Shown: in pieces, positions 56,744 through 64,000 of the stretch
Layout: each line of letters begins with the position of its first letter
Numbering within the stretch: position 1 is the stretch's first letter
Assembly: GCA_003415625.1 (NCBI GenBank)
Contig: PYIU01000006.1
Span: forward strand, 682,001-746,000
Origin: Aquanectria penicillioides
Lineage: Eukaryota; Ascomycota; Sordariomycetes; Hypocreales; Nectriaceae
Direction of reading: 5' to 3'
Length of the DNA: 64,000 nucleotides
Position numbers and translations under genes: made by a program
The notes under the pieces: generated by a model
Told to the model about the DNA's origin: nothing
What the model saw: only the letters and a program-made list of their open reading frames with translations
The model's database searches: none

Positions 56744-57900
56744 ATCCCAAACAGTTGCGGGGGGTGCGACTGGGGATAGACTGAGGGGACGAATTGAGGG
56801 AAGACTGGGGGACTGAAACGTCGAGAGGGTCTTGGAAAAGACGGGGTTCCTCGGAGACGTTTGGTGGTGAGGATGGAGTTGTAATGAATAGAAGCTCAAC
56901 CGATTAGGTCAGGCTGGTGTTAGGGCGGTTGAAAGCGGTAGCAGACTGATCCCTCAGTGGACTGGCGAGGCCTCCTCGACTCTTCCTCGGCAAGAGGAAG
57001 AACCTCGTAGTTCCTCCTATGCGGCAGCTGGTGGGCGTCGAAGTTCGACGGGGGAGTGTAGTCGAAGTTGGGGTCGTGCAAGACGAAGAAGTCGAAAAGC
57101 TTAGGGGTTGGCTCCTGCAGCAGCGGGAGGGGGGATGGCGTTGATGATGTGAGAAGTCTTTCGAAGACTGAAATCTTTGTCACTGACGAAGCTCACGGCC
57201 GGAGGAGCCGTGGTGGAAGCGTTGCCTTTGAGGAGACCAAAGGCGAGTCAGAGGGGGCTGTTTTTATGATCAGAGGCAGGCTCTGTCGGGTGATTTGGAC
57301 GCGCGGGCGCTTGAGGGGGAGCGAGGGTTAGCGAAATGGGTTGTCGGTGTAGATGTGACGATGTGTATATAGCAAAGTTGCGCAGCGGAGGAGGTGAGGT
57401 GAGGGAGTGGGTGGAAGGAGGATGGACAGGCAGAGAAAGGGGGTAGCCGGGCTGTTTTTAAATGTCTCAATTGGTCGGAGAGCTCCAATCAATACGGATA
57501 CGTAAAGCAACGTCTCCCGAGTGCTTGTACCTGTCTTGCGCGTGTGCGTTGTTGGTGCGGTGGTGGTGTGCAGTTGAAGTGGAGGAGGAGGGTGTGCGGT
57601 TCAGGCCTGGTGTTTGGAGTTGGAGTGGGTTGAGGTGAGGCGCGGGTGGCGGGAATTGAGAATTTTGCCCTGTGACGTTGACACACAGGCGAAGGAGGGG
57701 CAAGCAGACAGGGACAGCAGCAGCGGTGGAGGGGGAGAAAAGAGAAACGAAGAGTTAAAAAAAAAAATCGAAAAGAAAAATTGTTGAATTGTGCTGGGAT
57801 GAGGGGGACAACACAGTTGTGGGCAACCCAAAACGACGAAAATAAGATGCACAAGACTTACCAGGAGCTGGAGAGTGTCTAGCAGGAGACACTCGGGACA
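56744..57900 (-). promoter_or_regulatory. Long putative ODC leader/promoter
   Basis: More than 1 kb upstream of the ODC start on the minus strand with no plus-strand gene. It contains CTAAC/CTGAC boxes (for example near 56,925-56,905), a long open frame described separately, pyrimidine-rich stretches on the minus strand and an A/T tract at 57,757-57,782. It is a plausible long transcribed leader with introns. Transcription start cannot be placed. Confidence 0.45.
56920..57195 (-). other. Open frame in the ODC leader (no ATG)
   Basis: About 90 open codons on the minus strand, ending at TAA 56,922-56,920, 177 bp before the ODC ATG and in a different phase. The translation is not low-complexity: L-F-D-F-F-V-L-H-D-P-N-F-D-Y, then P-P-S-N-F-D-A-H-Q-L-P-H-R-R-N-Y, then E-V-L-P-L-A-E-E-E. 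No ATG lies in the frame, so if translated it must be joined to an upstream exon or start at GTG 57,183. It could be a spliced upstream ORF in the leader, an alternative first coding exon, or chance. I do not recognise the sequence. Confidence 0.4.
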
Positions 57901-60900
57901 ATTCTGAGGGCGAAGCTGGTGCAAAAATTGGAGAGTGAAGAGTCAAAGATGACAATCGGGGGAGTCAAGAAAACTACAAGAGGCCGACGGGATGTCAGGG
58001 TGCAGGGGTCAGAGGCGGTGGAACGGACATGCGCTGGCTCTGGAGGCGCTACGAGCGTTCGGGCTTAGCTTCCATCGGAGGACCTTTTTTTATATATTTT
58101 TTATATTAATTATTCTTCTTGATTCCCGTCCGTCGCTAAACAAGAAGCCCTATTACGAGAACTATCAGTTTTTGCCTGCCACTTCTGGCCGAGCGGCGTG
58201 ATCGCTCCACGACACTATCCTCTTGTATCCGTAGGTACCGCCCGCTGGAGAGCCGCGCCCGTGCCTGGCGGACCCAGCTGTGAGGTAAACAAGATACCTG
58301 CCTGCCTGTCTGGCCCTGTCTGGCCCTGTCTGGCCCTGTCTGGCCTGTCTGGACCTGTCCGACCCTGTCTACGGACGGGGGTTGTCCCAAGGTGTGCCGC
58401 CGATCTGTGGCTGAGGCGCCCTCTTCCAGAACCCTCCCCCTCGCCTCGATGCATGTCGACTTGGAGCTGTCACGTCACCAAGCTGTACGCCATCAGAAAC
58501 CCGTTGTCACCTGCGTGAACCACAAAGTTATAGCCCTAATGCGAAAAGTGCTATACGAAACAGCCCAACCAGGCCACACCGAGCTCGGGAGGAAAAAAAA
58601 AAAAAAAAAAGCATGTGCTGACGGGCCCGGCGCTCGGTACACACAGTGCTGCTAGGTTGGTTTTTCTCTTTCTGGCGCCATTTTTCAATTACCTGCTCCA
58701 ACTTCGTGCAACTTGTCCTTGCCCTCTGCCCTGGGAACTAGCCCAGGTGATGCCATGCAATGCATGCTGCCCATTTCTATGCTTGTCGCAGTCCCGTTTC
58801 TTTGTTTTGGCTTCCACTTGTGGGGGGGCTAGCCACGCCTGCGCTATTGGCTGGAAGCCGCATCCGTCAAAAGGCAGGCAAGCTCCGGCCCCACTGCCGA
58901 GAGCTCCAGGGCCTTACCTCCGGGGCTCCATGCCATGTACGGTACATACTATTATGGTACCTGCGTGCTATGTGAAAGTAGTAGGCAATAGCTCCTAGGT
59001 AGGTACGAATACCATCGGTAGCTTGCCTGCCTGGCTCACCTTGCTGCCCTTTTTGCCCTTTCACCCCTCTGCCCAGTACCTAGGAATGCACCTACAGTAC
59101 CCGAAGCGCCTACCTGTACCCCCCGAGTTTACTGGACTAGCCCTGCAGCAGTTGAACCACTATTGAAAATGAATTGACTCTACACCGACATGCCCACCGA
59201 GGCTTGCGAAACACCTTGCAAAAGGGGGGGGGGGCCTGATTGCTCTCCGGCCGTCACCCATGTCGGCAACTTCAAGTTCCCTTCCCTCTGCTATCGCTCT
59301 GTACATGTCCATATTTGCCGACGGTGCATATGATGCCATCAGGAGATTTTTTTTTTTTTTTTTTCGTGACTCGACTCGGCCAACGCATTACCTCAGCAAT
59401 TCTGCCTTCAGCTAGGATTGGCTTTGTTCGGGTTCTCTTCGTGTTTCCAGACCGCAACTCCAGTCGTGGCGTGGACAAGAAGCCTGATGGAAGCATCTCG
59501 CCCGGCCCCCCCTCCCCAGTAGTTTATATGTATGTACCTGGTCCAAGCAATTACAGTAGGTAATGACAACATGACTACGGCATTTACCAAATTCCCTCAC
59601 CTGTTTTCATTTCATTACCTTTTGTTTTATTTTTGTTTTTACCGACAACGTATGCCCACTCTTCCCCCATACCCAAAAACCCACACCCAACATTGGGCCG
59701 CACAACTGTCAGCCCCCCGTGGACCGCAAACCAGGGCAGGCCACAGCTTCGCAAACATCAAATGATCGGCCCTTTGCCCTGGCGCTTACCTACATGGCAC
59801 ACTGGGAGTGAGCAAATAAGTGATTCGTAATTGGTTCACCGGCTTCTTCCCAGATCCATAAAAGTCAAGTTCTCGGTGGTTTGTATCACATTACGGCTCG
59901 CATCGGATGCATCCATCACCAGCCTGTGGTCAGTCAGCTAGTCAGCCGCCCAACTCAGCCGCTCCCACCGGCCCTTGCAGTGCAATCGGGTTCCTCGATT
60001 CAAACCCGTGCTAGGGACATGCTTGAATTGGTGCCTGAGGTCGTCATTCTGATATAATCGAAGGGGGAGGCTCCTTCTCCGCATACGCCCGGATGGTAGG
60101 GTAATCTGCTCCGGAAATTCACCGACCCTCGGCATATTGCATTTCTGGAGACAAGCCAACATCAAATGTTTCTTTCCTCGTGAGCCCACGGTGAAGCCAC
60201 TCTGAATTATAATAGTAGGGTCAGGAAATCAAGCAGGAGCGAAGAAGCTGAAGCAAGGGACTATCATCCTCTTCCTAGTCATGAAGTCAGCCACGCACGC
60301 CCACCCTTCTTTTGTGATTCGAACTTCGGGTGCGTTTCTCCAATAAAAGCCACCCCTCTTCATAGACTGTTTTCCGATCGAATGATGGACAGACTATTGG
60401 CTTACTAGCGGGCTTATTGAGTGAACGCTGCGTCTACTGCAGATCACGAAATATGACACCCAGTCGTAATGCCAACATGAGATTGGCTAGTAAGTGATGC
60501 TAATAAGAAGAAACTCTGGCAACTACTCGACGCCACCAAATTGACAATATACGCGTCGTTCAACACTACAAGAAGCCTAAGATAGATTCTCCTCTATGGA
60601 ACAATGAGATTTACTTCATCATTACCTCATGTCAGGAAGCTGCCAAAAGTGTGTTGAAACAACCAATAGAGCCTTTCAACTGGCGCATGCATGAACCACT
60701 CTTCTACTCTTCTCAGCATGTACTCCGCTCTTTAGTCCGGCAAAAATCCAACGCTCAAGGACTCCGGCTCTGATAGAACGAGCTCAACCACCCCATTCAC
60801 GCTTCCCTATCCCGAGCCCCCTCTGCCGAGCCCCCGACACCTTTCACGTCTCCCCCAAGCAACAATGCCTTCTTTACTTTCCCCGTGCTTGGTGCTTGCG

Positions 60901-61409
60901 CACCGCAGCCTCAGTAATTTAGAGTTGGCAAGGCCTAGGTTCAACAAAAAAGGCTAATGCCAGGATGTGGATAGAGAGGACCAGGAGAAATCGTGATGGA
61001 GGGCATCTAGTTTTGTTCTTGCGTTGCTCTGTGGTCTCTTTGCCATTGAAAGGTATGGGCAGAAAGATGTATCGTATCTGAACGCTTATACAGGTGGAAG
61101 GGAAGTCATTGTTCACAGAGAATATCACAATATCCTAGTGCCAATACGTGAGTAGATCCAAGTCCATCGATCGCAGTACACTGTGGAAGCGAAGGAAAAA
61201 AGGAATGTGGAGGAGGGTCATCTATATGTGTCGTAGGTTGTATGTATACTTCATCGTACAGCAAAGTCGACATCCAGTCGTCCTTCGTCTATCGTCCCAG
61301 CCTCTTGTTGTGCATAGGTTCAACCAGATTCTCTATAAACATGGTTAGCATACATGCGTGCATGTAGATGCAGCAAGCAGATCTTGGGGGTTGCCCCGCT
61401 TCATCCCCT
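57901..61409. other. 3.5-kb gene-poor interval upstream of ODC, downstream of CYM1
   Basis: No supported gene. Contains a CTGGCCCTGT minisatellite, A and T tracts (58,593-58,610 and 59,347-59,363) and a G tract near 59,224-59,234. Short frames here include translations of poly-A (Lys runs) or poly-T and carry no recognisable domain. The last 0.4 kb is the CYM1 3' flank. Confidence 0.55.
58296..58372. repeat. CTGGCCCTGT minisatellite
   Basis: A 10-bp unit (tctggccctg) is repeated about four times perfectly from 58,308 and then continues with degraded units (tctggcctg, tctggacctg, tccgaccctg) to about 58,370. Confidence 0.85.
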
Positions 61410-64000
61410 CTACTCGGCGCCCTGAACGTCCATCTCGCTAACTTTCCACTCGCCATCTACCCACGACTGCTTCTCGCCGAGGAATGCAACTCGTTCCTCG
61501 CCGTTGCGCATAGCATCCACCAAGTATCGCTGGGCCACGTCTCGAACTTGGTCCTTGGTAACATCTAGTAGCTGTTCACGTTTGCGCTGCTTCATCTCCT
61601 CTGTGATGCCCGACAAGAATCGGCCCATGCCTTCTTGGTTGACAGCTTGGGGCGCATCGACTCCCTGGAACACTGAGATCTTGGCCTCCTCAAGGTCTCG
61701 GTCACTCCATTGCTTGTCTACAGCCCACCGGCCAGCATTGCGCATGATGCCGATTGTGTTTTGAGGGTTGGGGTCACGGTAAGAGTAGAACCCAAAGACT
61801 CCATCCAGAGCTCGTGAATAAGCGCCGCCACCGTAAGCGCCACCCTTCTCACGAATTTCGTGGTGTAGGTGCTTGTGGGTAAGCATCTGGGACAGGATCT
61901 GAAGGGGTGCTCCATCGGGAGAGGTGTATGATGTGGTAGGCACTGACAGACCGCCGTAGTAGACCTGGTATGGCAAAGGGAAGAAAGTTTTGCTGTCACG
62001 AGGCAGCTGTCGGGGAGTAGGGTTCCTCAGCTCCAAGGGTCCACGAGAGCTGGTAGACATGAAGGTGTCCAGGGAGGCCGCATTCTCGGCGACGCTCTCG
62101 GACCCACAGGTGATGGCAGTGCGCATGTTGCCGCCAGCAAGAGCGAAGCTCTGGATCTGCTTCAGCTTGGCAATGACATCCTCGAACTGATCAGATTCGG
62201 GTCGACTAGCCAGCGAAGTCACAAGTTTGACTTGTGACAGTCCGGACACTTGTTGGCGCAGCCAGGCTGCTCGTGTCAGGCCGGCCTCTGAGTATCCCAT
62301 CGCAAATCTATGGCCAGTGGACGCGATGTCATTGACAACGCCATCCGCGGAAGCCTGAAGGAGCTGTCGGATACGGAGGGCGGCTTCGGGGCTATCGAAA
62401 TCGGTTCCTAATACCAGCTTCTGCATGATATCGAACATGACAGGCACGTTTCGGTCCAAGGCCATGCCTGTGAAGATCAAGCCTTCGCTGGCTTGGTGGA
62501 AGTCAGTCGGTGAAGGAGTGACGTGATATCCCACTGAAACACCACCGGTCTTAAGCTTGATGAGATCCTCGAGCTGCTCCATATCCATGTCCTTTGTGCC
62601 CAGTCGCATAATGCCGTCAGTGAATAGGGGAATCAGCTCTCGCAGCTCGTCAGGAAGATTCTCCAGTGTGTTGACTGCGCGGAAGTAGGTGAGACCGTTA
62701 GTAGGAGCCTCTCGCCACTGGATCTTGGCACCCTTGGCCGTCTCGTCTCGAACCACAACAGGCTCCTTGCTCCGCGGGATGTCCTTTACGTAGACAGTGG
62801 GGAGGCAGCTCAAGTCTTCCGTGTTGGTCTTGTTCTGCTCCACTAAAAGATCTTGTTCTTGCTTCTCAAAGTGCTTGCGAGCACTCTCTTCGCCGCCAGC
62901 TTTCTGGATGGCGTCTTGGATTTTGCCGGCCAGCCGCGCCTGCTCCTCTTTGGCCAAATCTTCGCCATAAGTGGCCGAAGGGGCCATAGTGAAGGTCAGG
63001 GCGTTGTTGTTAAGGAGGTACTTGTCCATGAGACCCTCCAAGTAGTTGCCCTCGGCCAATTTAGCCTGGAAAGCCTCGATTGTGTCGTTCCAAGCAAGAG
63101 AGTCAAATGGATCAACCCCGTTGAACCACTTGGGCTTCAGGCGGTTGAGCATAGAGAAACCGAAGTTAGCAGTCTTGTGCTTCAGGGCGAGCTCTAGCTG
63201 GTGCAGAGATCCATCAATCTTGGTCTTGTCGAAGCCTTTGTCACGAGCCTCCAGCAAGATTTCCTGCACCCGCTCTTTCAGCTTGGGGACATCAGACTCC
63301 TGAACACCAGTCAAACCGATGGAAAAGATTCCGCGCTTGGCTGAGCTATCATATCCAGCATTGGGGCTCCAATCAGCACCCATGCCAGCCTCAATGAGGC
63401 CTCGGTACAGAGGGGAGCCGTATCCATCCATCAATAGAGTGGAGAGAAGCGAAATGGAGAAAGACTCGAGAACGTCGCCTGTATCGCCGGTAATCCACGA
63501 GACCGAGGTCTTGTACTGGCGGTCGGGGTCGACCAGAGGGTCCTGGGGGCCGTAAAGGGTAACCTCCTTAGGTCCATCCAAAGAAATTGGCTGGTGGATT
63601 TGCTTGTCGCTTTGGATCATGTCAAAAGCCTGGAGCTGCGCATTGACTTCTTGCAGGTGGTCAGCCAATGGCATATCGCCATATGAAAAGATCTTGGCGT
63701 TGCTGGGGTGGTAGTGCTCAGCGTGGAACTTCTTCAGCTGTTCGTAGGTGAGGTCGGTAATCTTCTGAGGATCACCACCGGAGTTGTTGATATCTGGGAA
63801 AATATGGTCGTGGAAACGGATGTAGTAGAGATAGCCGGCATCTGACATCTGACCCTTCATTTCGTTGTAGACAACGCCCTTGAAGACCAGCTTCTTGCTA
63901 GCTTCATCCTCAGCGAGCGGGTTCTCGGGACCAATTCGCCAACCCTCCTGGGTGAAGTCGGACTGCTTCAGCAACGGGTGAAGAGTCGCGTCGAGGTAAA
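61410..64000 (-). CDS. CYM1: Mitochondrial presequence protease Cym1 (PreP), 5' end outside window
   Basis: M16C zinc metalloprotease of the mitochondrial matrix that degrades cleaved targeting peptides. The visible part is 863 codons without an intron, running off the right edge; the first residues seen are [15 protein letters not shown]. Family proteins have about 1,000-1,040 residues, so roughly 150-180 N-terminal residues are missing, including the targeting peptide and the inverted zinc motif H-x-x-E-H. Present are the rest of the first M16 domain ([24 protein letters not shown]), the long coiled hinge rich in Glu/Lys (about residues 360-400 of the visible part), and the C-terminal M16 half ending with the R/Y pair region [11 protein letters not shown] that closes the chamber. 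Confidence 0.95.
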   Translation of the reverse strand, partial: YLDATLHPLLKQSDFTQEGWRIGPENPLAEDEASKKLVFKGVVYNEMKGQMSDAGYLYYIRFHDHIFPDINNSGGDPQKITDLTYEQLKKFHAEHYHPSNAKIFSYGDMPLADHLQEVNAQLQAFDMIQSDKQIHQPISLDGPKEVTLYGPQDPLVDPDRQYKTSVSWITGDTGDVLESFSISLLSTLLMDGYGSPLYRGLIEAGMGADWSPNAGYDSSAKRGIFSIGLTGVQESDVPKLKERVQEILLEARDKGFDKTKIDGSLHQLELALKHKTANFGFSMLNRLKPKWFNGVDPFDSLAWNDTIEAFQAKLAEGNYLEGLMDKYLLNNNALTFTMAPSATYGEDLAKEEQARLAGKIQDAIQKAGGEESARKHFEKQEQDLLVEQNKTNTEDLSCLPTVYVKDIPRSKEPVVVRDETAKGAKIQWREAPTNGLTYFRAVNTLENLPDELRELIPLFTDGIMRLGTKDMDMEQLEDLIKLKTGGVSVGYHVTPSPTDFHQASEGLIFTGMALDRNVPVMFDIMQKLVLGTDFDSPEAALRIRQLLQASADGVVNDIASTGHRFAMGYSEAGLTRAAWLRQQVSGLSQVKLVTSLASRPESDQFEDVIAKLKQIQSFALAGGNMRTAITCGSESVAENAASLDTFMSTSSRGPLELRNPTPRQLPRDSKTFFPLPYQVYYGGLSVPTTSYTSPDGAPLQILSQMLTHKHLHHEIREKGGAYGGGAYSRALDGVFGFYSYRDPNPQNTIGIMRNAGRWAVDKQWSDRDLEEAKISVFQGVDAPQAVNQEGMGRFLSGITEEMKQRKREQLLDVTKDQVRDVAQRYLVDAMRNGEERVAFLGEKQSWVDGEWKVSEMDVQGAE

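Noticed and set aside
56453..56899. Longer N-terminus for ornithine decarboxylase
   Set aside because: The extra upstream codons contain no ATG before M-V-M-A-T-A; the frame would have to begin at TTG.
59980..60016. tRNA-like T-arm text (cgggttcctcgattcaaacccg)
   Set aside because: The stem spacing is wrong for a T arm and no acceptor, D or anticodon arms can be drawn around it.

Overview
This is chromosomal DNA from a filamentous ascomycete. The genes have short introns (about 45-165 bp) with GT..AG ends and CTAAC/CTGAC-type branch points. The gene set is fungal housekeeping: a mitochondrial presequence protease, ERG12, RAD7/RAD16 and ornithine decarboxylase. One quarter of the window is an AT-rich block of retrotransposons that look mutated by repeat-induced point mutation (RIP). 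Protein character points to Sordariomycetes, probably Hypocreales; that placement is inference from memory of homologues, not a search.

Region 1, 1-15,890: an almost gene-free AT-rich block. Its core is a very large inverted repeat. Positions 1-5,110 are the reverse complement of about 5,590-10,700 (paired coordinates add to about 10,700), and the left arm runs off the window. Read with the right arm on the + strand, the repeat is a wrecked Ty3/gypsy element with recognisable reverse transcriptase and integrase. A 300-bp LTR-like unit occurs at 5,289-5,590 and again, inverted, at 15,022-15,323. Between 12,350 and 15,020 lies another decayed coding-like segment. CpA/TpG is depleted except in the GCA/TGC context. 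Composition changes abruptly at about 15,900.

Region 2, 15,900-33,500: ordinary genes. In order: ribosomal protein eL38 (four exons), an ABM-like dimeric-barrel protein, a 5-kb gene-poor leader or spacer, mevalonate kinase (ERG12), convergent protein farnesyl/geranylgeranyltransferase alpha subunit (RAM2), mRNA-export factor Mtr2 (with an apparent 1-nt frameshift), mitochondrial methionyl-tRNA synthetase (MSM1) and a NAT9-like acetyltransferase. ERG12 and RAM2 sit at the two ends of one pathway: isoprenoid precursor synthesis and protein prenylation.

Region 3, 33,640-41,650: a small decaying family of dynamin/Mx-like GTPases. There is one nearly complete gene (34,934-37,611, minus, with a substituted switch-I Thr), a C-terminal remnant (33,644-34,000) and a full-length wreck (39,027-40,790). 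A GrpB/UPF0157 gene (41,043-41,651) and a broken inverted copy of it (about 38,150-38,345) are interleaved with them.

Region 4, 42,280-51,220: mitochondrial ribosomal protein bL34m, a 4-kb gene-free stretch with (GA)n and (GT)n microsatellites, a secreted class-3 lipase, then RAD7 (minus).

Region 5, 50,300-64,000: RAD16 (plus) diverges from RAD7, so the two subunits of the yeast global-genome nucleotide-excision-repair complex share one intergenic region. Next come ornithine decarboxylase (minus) with a long leader containing a striking open frame, a 4-kb gene-poor stretch with minisatellite and homopolymer tracts, and the 3' 2.6 kb of the mitochondrial presequence protease gene CYM1, cut by the window end.
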